Of a stretch of DNA of 64,000 nucleotides, positions 11,605-23,110 are shown piece after piece. Location of the stretch: NCBI RefSeq assembly GCF_000247695.1, contig NW_004624784.1, forward strand, positions 10,248,794-10,312,793, read 5' to 3'. Both the position numbers and the translations under genes were made by a program. Source of the DNA: Heterocephalus glaber (lineage: Eukaryota; Chordata; Mammalia; Rodentia; Bathyergidae). Within the stretch, counting starts at the first letter, position 1, and each line of letters starts with the position of its first letter. Below the pieces are notes generated by a model. That model did no database searches. It was not told the DNA's origin and saw only the letters and a list, made by a program, of their open reading frames with translations.

Positions 11605-11812
11605 TTTAAATACTGGGTTGCTACTTATTAGTTGTGTGTCTTTGAGTACCTCTCTCAGTTTCTCTGTGTCTCAGTTTCCTCATTTGGAAAATGGGAACAT
11701 TCTATCTCATAAGTTTGTTGTGAGAATTAAAGGTGCTAATACAGACACAATGTATTTAGAATCATGTGTTGCACATTGTAAAGGCTCAATAAATGCCAGT
11801 AACTATGAACAG
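11605..11812 (+). mobile_element. MIR SINE
   Basis: The copy shows GTTGTGTGTCTTTGAGTACC, TCAGTTTCCTCATTTGGAAA and GTAAAGGCTCAATAAATGCC in MIR order. It is one of the better-preserved MIRs here. Confidence 0.85.
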
Positions 11813-11829
11813 TAGCTGTCATCCCTGCC

Positions 11830-12185
11830 TATCTCCATGTTAACTTATCACAAAGCTCTGGAGTGTCTACTTTTAAAAGCTCTCCTAAATGTACCCCATT
11901 GCTTCATCCTGCCTCCTTTAATTTTATTTTAGGTCACTATCTACTTTTCTTTCCTGAATTCTGCTGCAACCAATCTAAATTAAAACCTCATTTCTAATCT
12001 CACCCTCCTCACAATGCCCAGTATCAGTCCTGGCATGCAGCAGGTGCTCAATAGATGTTCTTCTTTTTTTTTGGTACCCAGACCGAACTCAGGACCTTGC
12101 ACTTGTGAGGCAGGCACCGGAACCACTGAGCTAAATCTGCAGCCCAATCAATAGATGTTGAATGAATCAAATGATGAATGAAGGA
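11830..12185 (+). mobile_element. L2 3' end, split by an ID SINE
   Basis: The L2-style end CAGCAGGTGCTCAATAGATG resumes after the SINE as GAATGAATCAAATGATGAATG. The upstream part is diverged. Confidence 0.6.
12060..12147 (-). mobile_element. ID-type SINE with target duplication
   Basis: Antisense copy with a 5' T run, GGTACC and the GAACTCAGGACCTTG reversed B-box region. The perfect 12-bp duplication TCAATAGATGTT lies at 12048-12059 and 12148-12159, inside an L2 tail. Confidence 0.95.
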
Positions 12186-12890
12186 GAGCAGCAGAGTGAT
12201 GATTGCAAAGTACAAATTGGATAACCTCACTCTGCTGCTTAAACTTCTCAGTGCAGAGAATAAAACCCAAACTCCTTAACTGAGGCCTCGCTCTGGCCTC
12301 TGACCAGATCTTAAGCTTTTTGCACTACTAGCTCCTGCATCCTCATGCTCCGCCCCACCTCCTCCAGCAGCACCCCTTGGCCACTCTTCTCAGATCTGCT
12401 TTCTGTCCTTGGGCCTTGGCTCACCTGTGGCTTCCCTGTCACTGGCCTATGGGATATCCTGTCCTGGGATCTGGCTGTCCACTGCTCATCTTCTCCACTG
12501 AGCTTAGTTATCACCTCCTGAACCCTCAAGGCTGGATCAAATATCCCTGCTACAAATCCCAGAGCATTCCTAGCTCCCTACTCCAATTTTTCTTGCCAGG
12601 GTCTTCCACTGGAATTGAAATTGCTCAGTGGTAAAGTCTGCACCTTATTCTTTTATCCTATTTTCAGTGTCTAACACAGTTTCTGATATGAATAGATGTT
12701 TAATAAGTGGTGATTTGTTCATCAAGTTAACGTGGCACTGTAATTACCTTATGTCCGTCTTTGCCATTCCTTTAGATTGCAAGCACATCAAAGTTGGCCC
12801 CAGCTTGTTCTTGGTGACTCATGCATCACCAAGGCCCACACAGAGCCAGATCCACAGAAGGCAGGCAGTGCTTGCTCATTAAATATATTA
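12186..12890 (+). mobile_element. L2 LINE 3' part
   Basis: CACTCTGCTGCTTAAACTTC, AAAACCCAAACTCCTTAACTG, CCTTGGGCCTTGGC and the later TTTAATAAGTGG follow the L2 3' order. No intact frame. Confidence 0.75.
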
Positions 12891-13049
12891 ACAACTTTTA
12901 GATTTCAAAATTTGAATCCATCAGTCCGTACATATTTTTCACGAGCAAGAAAACCTATTAGCATCAATTGTCAGACAAGATACCATGACGAGCTGGAGGA
13001 AAGAAAAATCCAGACTAGGAAAACAGCATGATGACAGATGAAGAACTAT

Positions 13050-13510
13050 TAGGAATATGGAGGGTTTGGCATGTGGTGGAAGGCTGTTAGGGAAGGCGCC
13101 ATGACACAGTGAGAAAGAGATTGAAAAGGACTTTGAATTTTAAGCCATAGGCAATAGGGAGCCAGTGCAGGTTCTTGAGGGTGGGATAGACAAGAGATAA
13201 GCTATGTGATGGATTAAAAAGCCCTGACAGAAGTAATAATGGCTTGAAGTGGCATAGAATCTGAGGCAAGGAGATCAGGCAGAGGCCACGGCAGCAGTGA
13301 CAGAATAGAAGATACGGAAGTGGGGAAAGAAAGAGGTGGGTATGAAAACAGGATCAGGCTATCTTGGAAAGCTTAAAGATGACATGGGTCTAATCTTGGC
13401 CACCAAGAAGAGGACAACATTGTCACTGAGAAGAAAGAGCAGGTGGATGGGGAAGTTGGAATGCAGTGTTGGGGAACAGATGATGAGTTTGCCCTTGGAC
13501 ACATGGAGTG
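13050..13510 (-). mobile_element. L2 LINE fragment, antisense
   Basis: The segments equivalent to GCAATAGGGAGCCAGTGCAGG, TGTGATGGATTAAAA and TAATAATGGCTTGAAGTGGC follow reversed L2 order. Confidence 0.6.
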
Positions 13511-14178
13511 AGGGATGAGCAACCTCGGGGATCACTGTGTGGCAGGCATTTGGAAGCCAGGCTCCGGAGCAGCAGGGAGCCTGCAGTGTGGCTGTCTACC
13601 TGGTGCTTCTCCTCCAGAAGGGCTCCGAGGGGGTGCTGGCAAACCCAGGCTGCATGGCACCAGCCTTTCCCAGTGATACTCACAAAATGTAATCATTAGT
13701 GAACAGTGTTGGAAAACACTGAAGTACAAAACCTGTCATTTCTGAATAGCAGGCAGGCAGGTGAAGGGGCCTCCCAGGATCAGGCAGGGCACCTCTGTCT
13801 CTTCCTTCAGCCTAATTGCAATGTGCTGTGGAAAGCACTTCCACCCCATGGAGGAGCGGGGTGCTGTGGAAGAGCTGTCCAGACTGCCAGGATGGGCCAT
13901 GGCTGGGGAAGGAAGGGGACGGATGGAGAACAAGAAGGGGTTAGTGGGGTTGTGGTATTTTTTCCCATTTTTTTCTTTCTCCACATAGTGTATAAGGAGG
14001 GAAGAAAACCATGGATTTCTGTCAATTGACAAAGCTTCTGCAACAACGGAGATATCACCTCAGGAGCCAAACTGCCATTTCTGTTCTAATTGGAGCTGCT
14101 CAGCTCTGCTCCATGAAGGGTGGGGAAGGGGTGAGAGAGGGGTTGTGGAGAGAGGGCAAGAGATAGAATCAAAAACGA
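13511..14178. other. GC-richer unique sequence
   Basis: Many overlapping open frames exist on both strands (86-107 codons), but none shows a protein signature or clear splice structure. Confidence 0.4.
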
Positions 14179-14326
14179 AGAGAGAGAGAGAGAGAGAGAG
14201 AGANNNNNNNNNNNNNNNNNNNNNNNNNNNNNNNNNNNNNNNNNNNNNNNNNNNNNNNNNNNNNNNNNNNNNNNNNNNNNNNNNNNNNNNNNNNNNNNNN
14301 NNNGAGAGAGAGAGAGAGAGAGAGAG
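14179..14326. repeat. (GA)n microsatellite containing an assembly gap
   Basis: About 25 nt of GA precede and 23 nt follow exactly 100 N. The true tract length is unknown. Confidence 0.97.
14204..14303. other. Assembly gap of 100 N
   Basis: Exactly 100 N inside (GA)n. A round length usually marks a gap of unknown size. Confidence 0.98.
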
Positions 14327-15095
14327 TGTCAGTCAGAGAGAGCCAGGGCAGAGCAGGAAGCAAGGGCTAGAGCAAGGTCTCAGACAGGAAGAGCGACCCT
14401 GGAACAGTCCCCAGCCAGCCTGCTAGAGCTTCTGCTCCTGAATCAGGTTACCAGGTGGATGACTCAGCGAGGCCCTTGGGGGAGCACAGCCTGAACCAAG
14501 CAAGGAGTGAGAAAGGAGAGGGATTTGGAGTCTATTAATTTTCTCTTCTTTCTTTATCAGTTATTAAAAAAGTAAAAAAAATCCTTTTTCATTTTTTTTC
14601 AGTGCCCTGATTACTTGCCAAGTCCACATAGTTCTGGATACATCAGGAAAACCTCAGCCCCTGGAAAGCCAGGGCACAGATCTGTCTAATAAAGCCTAAT
14701 CTCCTGCAGGCTCTTCAGCTTTGCCTGGAACCAGTGAGCAGGGGGTGCAGTCCTTCCTGTCTCTACCCTGCCCAGGCCCCTTAATCCTGAGCTTTCCGAG
14801 AACCAGAGGATGTGCCACAGGCAGGGTCTGAAAAGAAAGTGATTAGAGAGGTAATAAGAAAAAGGAAGCAGTGTGTGTGCGCGTGCGTGTGCATGTGTAT
14901 GAACATAGGAGACGGGGAGGGAGATTACAGATTAGAGATTATGTGAGGAAAAGTAGACAGGGGAAAAGGAGTAAATAAGAAGTGCAGGTGGAGAAAGGGT
15001 ACACAAAAGTTAGCCTTTGAGTATATTGATCATTTGTTTTTTGCACTTGTTCTCTTAAGTATTCATAGACTTATTAAAATAGAGCTTGAATGAAA
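14327..15095. other. Unassigned sequence
   Basis: A short mixed GT/GC alternating run lies at about 14871-14898. No gene recognised. Confidence 0.4.
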
Positions 15096-15235
15096 TCTTT
15101 AGAAATCAATAAATTCAACCCTCATTTTACAGATCAAAAAACATGCTGAGGGAAGCTAAGAACCTGTCTTACAATGACTGAACTTGTAGAAAAATTAGGA
15201 TTTTCCCCTGGGTCCCCTGGCTTTCTTCTCTATGC
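15096..15235 (-). mobile_element. Probable MIR fragment, antisense
   Basis: CCCTCATTTTACAGATCAAA is the reversed MIR core. The rest is diverged. Confidence 0.5.
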
Positions 15236-15294
15236 CCTCAGAGCCTGGAACAATAGTTTTGTTGGTTTGGTCTTGGCAGGATGTAATCATAACT

Positions 15295-15545
15295 ACTATT
15301 TAGTGCTTACCATGTGACACGAACTTCTAAACAGTTCAGATATGTTCCTTCATTTAATGTTCACAACAACCATATGAGGTAAGTATGGTAAGTATTATTC
15401 TCCATAATTCAGAGTTGAGGAAAAGGCACAGCGGGTTAAGCAAATCACACAAAGTTGGGCAGCAAGTAAATGGTGGAGCTGAGATACAAACCCAGGCAAA
15501 CTGATCTTAGTGCTTATTTTCAACCACTCTATTAAACCATCTATA
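15295..15545 (-). mobile_element. MIR SINE, antisense
   Basis: TTCACAACAACCATATGAGG, the gap to AGGCACAGCGGGTTAAGCAA, and GGTGGAGCTGAGATACAAAC are reversed MIR segments in order. Confidence 0.85.
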
Positions 15546-15979
15546 CTTGTTAAATAAACAAGAGGGTGAACAAAGTCCATGCAATTATTAATTGTTGAGG
15601 ACAGAACATTTTCTTTCGAGAGTGCCAAAGCCCCTGAACTATGAAACAAAGAGAACTTCTCGTGGCTTTCCTGAGACCTCCTGCTCGTCTGTCTTCCTTG
15701 GGTCACAGGTCTTCATTGATGTATGGCTGGAAGACTGGTCTTTACACTGGCTTCTCCGTCAGTCACACTGTGATCAAGTCAAGCTTCATCCTGAGTATGA
15801 GTGGCTTTCACAATTGCACTAATTGGGCATCTACCCTTGTCAGGCAGGCCCTGGGGTCTTCAGTGGGATGACCTCTTTCTCAAGGATCTCTTGGTCTCTT
15901 AAGGGAGATAAGACTAGTTTGCAAATACCAGTGTCACAGCTGGAGAGCCTTTAAGTGACACCAAGAAATGTATAGGTAG
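15546..15979. other. Unassigned sequence
   Basis: Two overlapping 76-codon frames are open, but there is no recognisable protein or repeat. The last 15 bases are the left target duplication of the next SINE. Confidence 0.4.
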
Positions 15980-16062
15980 GGCTGGGGATTTAGCTCAGTG
16001 GTTCTGCCACCTGCCTTGCAAGCTCAATGACCTGAGTTCGATCCCCAGTACCAAAAAAAAAG
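15980..16062 (+). mobile_element. ID-type SINE, sense, with intact pol III boxes
   Basis: It begins GGGCTGGGGATTTAGCTCAG, with A-box TAGCTCAGTGG and a consensus-fitting B-box GTTCGATCC, and ends in CCAGTACC plus an A-rich tail. A perfect 15-bp target duplication, GAAATGTATAGGTAG, lies at 15965-15979 and 16063-16077. This is the best-preserved copy in the window. Confidence 0.97.
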
Positions 16063-16379
16063 GAAATGTATAGGTAGATTGCTAAGAGAATTTAGGGGAG
16101 CAGGAGGCAGCTTTGAAATGGAACACCACGGAGGACTTCTACAGGAGGTGGGCCTCATAGAGTCAAGGAAATTTGGCTGGGCAAAGATGAGAAGGAGAGA
16201 AAATGGAATTCTCAGACTAAGAAAAACAAGAGGGAATCCCCTTCAGGGATGGGCCAAACTTCCTATGGAAAGGAACACCCAGCATCTTGTACATCTCATT
16301 TCCTCCCAGTCAGATGACCATTCACTTCTAGAGCTGCACACACAGGCTAGTGGGAAGCATGCTCTGCTCAGAGGGCCAG

Positions 16380-16600
16380 TGTGCCCTTGAGTGGACACCA
16401 AACACTTCATGCGTGTTGCCTCCTGTGGCCCTCACAGCCACCCTATGCAGTAAGTACAGTCATTGCCTTCATTTTACAGACAAAGGGATGGAAGCCAGAA
16501 AGGTTAAGTGGCTAACCGAAGACACTGATAGTAAATGATGTGTTTGGGACTTGATCCCAGGCTGTCTGACAACAGACTCTGCACTTGGATCACTGTGCTA
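16380..16600 (-). mobile_element. MIR SINE, antisense
   Basis: CATTTTACAGACAAAGGGAT, AAAGGTTAAGTGGCTAACC and TGGGACTTGATCCCAGGCTG are reversed MIR segments. Confidence 0.8.
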
Positions 16601-18439
16601 TTTTCCTACCTGTGTGGTCTTTGGAACTGGCTCCCAGAGAGCAGGCACTTAGGATGGCTACTGAATCCAGTCCTCACCTGAGAAGGAGGTTGAAACTAAA
16701 TATAGTATTAAGAAAGGAGCCACAGGCTGCTCACTGGGTTAGGAAACCCAGGATTCTGCACCTACAGTAGGAAGCTGTGAAGTCTGTATATGTGATAATA
16801 ACACTTTGTTCCTAAAGGTTTCTAGGGACTTCAGAATGCTCATTCTAGCAAGCCAAACATGCTTAAGGTGCAGATAATCTGTGGAGCTCTAGTTACACAC
16901 CTATATGCATCGATCAGCAGAAAGACCGTGAACATTTCTAAACAGTGCCTAACAACTCAGAACTCTACTGTAAAAACCGAATATGTAAATTCAGCCATGG
17001 GGTCTCAATCCTATGGAGCCTCTTTTTTCCTCTTCTTTTCTTTTCTTTCCCTTCCCTCTGCACCCTCCTTTCTTTCTGTCATCTTCCATTCATTTCTTTT
17101 CCTCTGCTGCCTCCCTCTACTCAGGAGTTGCTAGGTGGTTGCTCAGAGGTCCCAACAGTGTTTAAATGGAAAATGAACCATCTGGAGATTTCTGAACAGA
17201 GTCTAGAACTGAACACAGGGTCCCAGAGCTTCGAAGTTGCTGGCCATGCAGGGACATGTCCTATTTTTTGCCTTCATCTTATTAGATTCAAAGGACAGAA
17301 TATGTACGATAGGGTGGCTGAGGGCTTAAGCTTGAGGATAGGACAGTCAATTTATGTTCTTCCATGTGAACTGCTTCATGTGCCTGCTAGAGACAACAAG
17401 ATCTGGAGCAGGATGAAGCATAGCGCTGACTCATCCCAGCTCACAGTGTTCCTGCGGGGGAAACTGCTTGTCTTGAGGCCCAGCTGCCTCAACCTGGCAC
17501 CTGCAGTCTGATGCTGCTCCCCCTCACTGAACCCAGCAGCAGCCACAGCCACTGGAAGCACCTGTCCCCTGCCCCTCCCCACCACCTGGGCACCTGCGGC
17601 CCTGGGCAGCTACTCTCTTCCTAGCCAGCCTTCCACGGGGCTGTTGTTGATGAAATCTGGGAGCTATTTTGAAATTTCCCCTTTAAAAAAAAAAAGTCCA
17701 AACTGATTAGTTGATAATTACATGTTGGAACATCTGCTCTGATTTGTTTTATTCTTTCTATTTTGGAGAATTGGAATACACTGAAGTTTTGCCTTCTGGA
17801 ATTGCCAGCCTGGCTCTTGGAATGTGAGCAGCTCTCCTGCTCAGCAGCACCTGGCTCGGCCCACAGCCCAGCTCCCAGGAAAAAAAAAAAAAAAAAAAGC
17901 ACAACTCTCCTGCCTGAAATAGCTATACTGTTGTACCTCCCTACCTCATCACAGCCTAGAAAGGGTTACAAAACCTCCCTCTGTGTTGGGACTTAGCCAT
18001 GACCCTAGAAGCCTCTCCACCTGCCTCCAAGGGTTGGAGGTCCCAGGGGAGAACAGACTCAGTACAGTCCGCAGTGGCAGCAATCCCATACTTGGTCAGT
18101 TTCTTTCTGGGAGTGTCTACATGCTTCCTGTCTCCTTTTAAGGTCGCAAGCTTGCACTGTCCAGTACAGGTTTGCTATTATTGGGATGTTGGGACCTGCT
18201 CAGGTTTGCTCATGACAGATTTCTGGCATCTGAAGCCACTACACCTCCGAACTCCAAGCGACTGCTCAGAGCCTAGAGGTGTTGCTGACAGAGGCACAGC
18301 AGGGCTGAAGACTTCTATGCCTGTTGTCATCTCTTCATCCAGTTAGCATTTCTGGAATTCTTAGGCAGTACCAGGGGTTAGGTGTGAGGGAAGGAGGGAG
18401 GGCCATCAAGGGGAGTCAGACACAAACTCTGCCCACGAG
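16601..18439. other. Repeat-poor block with a pyrimidine tract
   Basis: A nearly pure pyrimidine tract covers about 17019-17121 and ends CTACTCAG, which resembles a 3' splice site. A frame from 16945 to 17511 (+, 188 codons) crosses it. It has no recognisable domain, and its low-complexity Phe/Leu/Pro/Ser part simply translates the pyrimidine tract. An A18 run lies at 17881-17898. I do not call a gene here. Confidence 0.4.
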
Positions 18440-19110
18440 GGGCTCCTGATGCTGTCCCACTCCAATCCCAGCCTCTTGCTGCAGCCAGAATGGCCTCAAG
18501 AATCGAAAACACAAATATGATGTCCCTCACTTTTAACTTCCCTGGCTCCCTATTGTCTTTATAAGTCTTCAATAAATAAGTCCTCTTGGTATGCAGGGCT
18601 GTCCTAGACTGGAAGCAGTCTCCATCTCATCTCACACTCCAGCTATCCCCAGTGACTTTCAGCTCTCTCAGCCTTCCCTGTATTTTCTGCCTATTGTGAC
18701 TTACTTATGCTCTTTTCTTTCCTTTCCTACTTTACTCTTTTTTCCCTATTCCCTTCTCCTCTTCATCTAAATATCTCCTACTTGCCACAGCTTTCTGTTT
18801 AAATGGGAATTGCCCCAGCAATCTTTCCCTAATCCTCCAAGCTAAGAGTTAAGTGCTTCATTTATGTGCCCCTACAGCATTCTGAATTCTTTCCAAAGAC
18901 TTGTGTCATACTGCATCAACACTACTTGATTACTTACCCACCTTCTTGCCCAGGCCAAAAACCTATTAGGGACAGATACCATACTTTGCTTATTGTACCA
19001 TTTCAGGTATAATAAGCATTTTACTGGTATGGTTGCTACTGGCACTTAACATACGGGTGTTCTACAAATCTTGGACAAGTAAGAGACTGAGTAAATGAGT
19101 GAACAGATGG
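18440..19110 (+). mobile_element. L2 LINE 3' part
   Basis: AACTTCCCTGGCTCCCTATTG, CCTGTATTTTCTGCCTATTG and ATTAGGGACAGATACCATAC correspond to L2 segments in order, ending near the reversed tail region. Confidence 0.6.
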
Positions 19111-19184
19111 AGAAATGCTCAACTTATTAGGAAGTGACATTTGCACAAATAATATAATATTGGAAAGTATTATGGTGTGCATAG

Positions 19185-19610
19185 TACACAGGATAGGATA
19201 TGTTATGCTGCAATAATAAGCAGCTCCCAAATCTCAATGGTTTATAAAAACCAAAGTTTCATTTTGTATTGCTATTATATTGCTCTCAAGGGCTAGCAGA
19301 AATATTTTGTTCTATGGCATCCTTATTTAAGAATTCTAGCCCTCAGGGAGGCTGCATCTCTGTGCTTCCATGATTGCTAAAATGGGAGAAAGAAGATGCC
19401 GTAAGTCTTGCACTGGCTCTTTTTAAAGTGTTGAGTCTGAAGTGACAGGTAATTTCTGCTTTTATTGTATTGCCCAAAGCAAGTCATATGGCCCCATGAA
19501 CTTCAAAGGGTCCAGGGAAGTACAATCTGGCCGTATGTCCAGAAGGAGCACTGAAAGTATTTGGTGACCATCATTTATGCAGAAAATCTCAAAAAATCTG
19601 AGAAGAGTCC
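19185..19610 (+). mobile_element. Ancient interspersed repeat, family not named
   Basis: GATATGTTATGCTGCAATAA, then CAAATCTCAATGGTTTATAA, then CAAAGCAAGTCATATGGCCC match a dispersed mammalian repeat whose name I cannot recall with confidence. Related copies lie at about 40310, 46090 and 55470. Confidence 0.5.
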
Positions 19611-19624
19611 TTAACAAGAAGATG

Positions 19625-20070
19625 CTTAGTAAGGCTTTAAGAACAAAGTGGCATTTGATAGGCCTTGAAGGATGAGTAGCGTTTAGGTCACTTAGTTGAG
19701 TGTGCTGAGCTGTGATGCTACGTGCTGGGAAACCATCCTATACTCCCTGTGCTGAACATAATTTAGATAAATAAGGCAAAGTCCCATCTCACAGGGAGTT
19801 TTTGCTCTAGCAGAAAGATAAGTCCTGACTGTGTACAAATATTCATAAAATATGCATGAATGTGATATGCACACTAAAAAGTAGAACAAAGTAAGAGAAA
19901 TCACTTCCATTTGAAAACACTGTCTTGTGCTTCTTAGAGATCAGTGGGATTTCAAGAAAGAGAATTAAGATCAAGAGAGGGGTCTGTAAGTAAAGGAATC
20001 GAGATGGACAAACGCATGAGAGTGGGCATTCACAAAGCAAAATAACTGGAAGAAATACTCTTCAGGATGG
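19625..20070 (-). mobile_element. L2 LINE fragments, antisense
   Basis: GTGGCATTTGATAGGCCTTG with GAAGGATGAGTAGCG is internal L2. The following AAGTCCCATCTCACAGGGAG is from nearer the L2 3' end. The order implies two fragments. Confidence 0.55.
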
Positions 20071-21269
20071 CCCACATCCTAGACACTTGGACACTGGGGC
20101 AGTAGGACAGGGTGAGAAATTCTTGAAATTGGAGACTTTCAGAAATTGGGTGTACAGAGAGGGGCAGCAGCATTTATTTTCACCAGAACCTTCTCTGAGA
20201 AATCAGCCCTGGAAGCCACCACTGCAACGTAGGATCTTTAGAAGGACTCTGGGAGGCAGCCCCATGCCCTTCACACCTTCCAGAGAATCTCAAAGATGCG
20301 TAAAGCATGCAGTGTCCATCCTCTTATCTGCCCCTCACTTTACTGATAGGGTTTGGGTTTGCAATTTTTGTAGCTACCTCCAATTTTTCAACAGTAAGCA
20401 GACAATTCCAGGGCCAGTTTGAAGAAGCTGGAGACCCCGAATTCTGAAACAAAGCCCAATTTGAGGTATTGCAGCCATCTCTGGAGATGTCCCTGGTCTC
20501 ATAGAACTCAGGGTCACCATTTACAGGGGCCCAAGAAGGGCCTGGGTCAGCCTTGACCACTCTGTCCTTCCTAGATCCACTGGCTACATTTGTGCTGACC
20601 TTGTTGCATTTCTCCTGTGACTTGATCATTTTTCAAATCAATCTTGTCTCAAAATAATGTGTCAACATGGAGTGTTGTGAGGGTGACAACAATGAAGAAT
20701 ATGACAATGATTATTATTAGTTTTCGTTTTGTCTGATTTTGTTTTGTTTTTATTTCAAATTGCTGCTGGTGAGGACTTATTTCCTGAAGCCAGTTTCCTG
20801 CCTCTCACTCGCTTCACACTTTGACTCATTTATTTTTCCTATTTCCCCAAAGACCTTTTGACACTTTGAAAAGTGTTTTACTTACATACAATCCCACTTT
20901 CTTACCTTGTGTTTCTTCCATTTCTCCCTTCTCGCTTTTTATTAATAAGTCATAAAGAAAGTGTTTCAAGCCAAACATCACTCACTGAGTAATAAAACCA
21001 GGGGCAGAGGACAGAGCTATGCAGAGAAACAGAGGCTGGGGAGGCAGCTGCTCCTGGTCTCAGAGCAGTGGGGGAGCCTTTATCCAGCAACAGGCTTCAT
21101 GCAAGTGTGAGGGAAGACAGTAAAAGGGCACTGTGGAGCATGGCTTTATGGGGCCACCAGAACCTCCTTAACTCCACCCAGGAGACGCAGTCAGCTCCGA
21201 GATGGGGACAGGCTTGAAATCTTGATATTTCTTTACACCATTATTTGACTTGAATCACAGGCTGGATGG
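20071..21269. other. Unique-looking sequence, nothing recognised
   Basis: Open frames of 101-111 codons on both strands around 20087-20629 show no known domain. Confidence 0.4.
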
Positions 21270-21425
21270 ATGACAATGACAGAAGGCAGCATAGGGGTCT
21301 TCTACTCTAGTTTCTACAGATGAGGACACTGGGTTAATGACTTAGCTTAGATGAGTTTGCCAGAAACAACCTAGACCAGAATCCAAGTCCAAGGGTTTAG
21401 ACCACAGACTTCAGTGTTTCCTTTG
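21270..21425 (-). mobile_element. MIR fragment, antisense
   Basis: TTTCTACAGATGAGGACACT and CCAGAATCCAAGTCCAAGGG are reversed MIR segments. Confidence 0.6.
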
Positions 21426-21462
21426 CAGTGTGAAGTGATAAACCCTTGGAACCCACCTGCTC

Positions 21463-21790
21463 TGGTTTGGGTGTGGTCTGAATGGCTCCCAGAGGCCACT
21501 GTGATTGAAGGTTTTGTCCTCTAGGTCTCAGTACTGAGAGGTGAGGCCTAGTGTAAGGTCCTTGGGTGATTGGGACACACCTTCAGTGGGGATTGTGGCC
21601 CCTCAGTCTTTCTCTGCAGCTTGTTCAAGAGGGGATGGCTTGCTTGCCCCCCTTACACCATGACTGTTGTTCTCCATGGGGTGATGTCCCCAGGAACTGA
21701 ACCAATACTGGTGCCTTGAATCTCCAAAATTGTGCTATATTGAGCTATATATCCTTATTCATAAATAGCCTGTGTCAGTAGCTGACTATA
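21463..21790 (+). mobile_element. MaLR-type LTR
   Basis: It begins CTGGTTTGGGTGTGGTCTGA and ends with a TATCCTTATTCATAAATAGC block followed by a TCAGTAGCTGACTATA edge, as in MST/MT-type solo LTRs. There is no internal viral sequence. Confidence 0.6.
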
Positions 21791-22059
21791 CATCACCCTA
21801 AGGCCTCTTCTGGCTTTTTCCACTTCCCTGGGGTGTCACATACTCCATGGGCCAGTCACCCACAATCTGCTGACTCCAGCTTTCCTTCTCCTCTTGACTC
21901 CAGAATTCTAGATGCATATAATTAATCAGGAGACATTTCTCCCTCAGTGACTCACAGACACCCTGGGCATTTTACTTTACTTCCTGATAGTTAACACTAT
22001 TAGGACTTACCCAGTAACTAAAGTATAAAAACCTCAGATTTCTTTTAACTACTCTCTTT

Positions 22060-22395
22060 TCCTTAGCAAGCACTTACTACTTTGAAAGCCCTCTCAAAGC
22101 CATACTCCATCTTTTAAAAGCAGTTCTGCATTCCAAACCTCCTATTCCTTCACTGGTCTGAGGGTTTGTCTGCCTCCTGGCTCTTCCCTCATTGAACTCT
22201 CTTTCACAATTTACTAAAGACATTTCCCTGCAGCTTAACCCAGGTCATGTTCTTCTTATGACTAACAACTTAATTACCCCATGAAGACAGATTGTACTTG
22301 GAGAGGAGATGCTAGGGGATCCAGAAAAGAACTGCCTAACACCAGGCCTCGCCCTGGGCTCTCAACTAGTGCTTGCGGAATCGATGAATCAGAGA
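22060..22395 (+). mobile_element. Possible L2 fragment
   Basis: The C/T-rich sense strand and a terminal CTCAACTAGTGCTTGCGGAAT resemble a diverged L2 3' end. Confidence 0.35.
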
Positions 22396-22429
22396 CGGGA
22401 GCATGGATGAACTGGGCAGTGAACTGGAA

Positions 22430-22610
22430 AGAACAGAGAGTAGCCAGCTTTTCCTAGTCCACCATTTACTGTGCATCTTCAAGAAAACTCTAAGTCACTC
22501 TGAAATCTGGATTCTTACAAAAGTACTTAGTACTGCTTGACTTGTTTTACAGGATTGCCATGAGGACTGATGAGAGAAAGGCTAGAAAGGGAAACAACAC
22601 GCAAAGGGAA
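22430..22610 (+). mobile_element. Probable MIR
   Basis: CACCATTTACTGTGCATCTTC through TTTTACAGGATTGCCATGAGG follows the MIR layout. Confidence 0.5.
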
Positions 22611-22984
22611 ACTGGCATTATGTCATGACTTTGGTAAGAGTCTGAAGATACCCACTGCAGGCAGGAAAGTATGGTCCTGGGAAAGTCACTTCACTCTGGA
22701 TCTGAAGCTTCCCATCTACAGAATGAGAGTATGGATCAAAACATTGCTAATCCCCGCCAGGGCTGAGTTCCTGGGATTTTATTTTCAGATCCAAGGCTCT
22801 GTGTGTTCTCAAGGAGATTTGCATATTAGTTCTCCTGGTCTGATGTGAAGAGCTGATACCCTGATCCCATCTCTGGATTTAGCCCTACTATCCTGGCTTC
22901 TGCTTTCATCTACTAATAAAATAATGAGAGCTCAGATTTAAATCTGATTCTTTCCTTCTTCACACCACATATTATACAAGTTTT

Positions 22985-23110
22985 GATCAGCCAACCTAGG
23001 TGGTTCAGTTTTTTAAAAAATATAATTACGGAGCCAATCAGACCTTATTATAAGGAAAAAGAGCCTTAATTATTCCCACAGCTGGCTCGGGTCCACACTC
23101 ATCAAAGGAC
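22985..23110. promoter_or_regulatory. Candidate regulatory cluster: CCAAT box and palindrome
   Basis: AGCCAATCAG at 23032-23041 fits the NF-Y/CCAAT consensus. It is followed by the palindrome CCTTATTATAAGG at 23043-23055 and a CAGCTG E-box near 23080, with several TAATTA-like cores. No repeat was recognised. Function is inferred only. Confidence 0.3.

Noticed and set aside
12610..12640. TTGCTCAGTGGTAAAG, like an ID A-box
   Set aside because: No remaining SINE body, tail or duplication around it. It lies in L2 text.
14145..14426. Frames across the (GA)n tract
   Set aside because: They read through 100 N and a dinucleotide repeat, giving ERERER or SLSLSL artefacts.
16000..16062. Possible tRNA gene (A and B boxes)
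   Set aside because: The flanking duplication and A tail show it is a tRNA-derived SINE, and it cannot fold into a full cloverleaf by eye.
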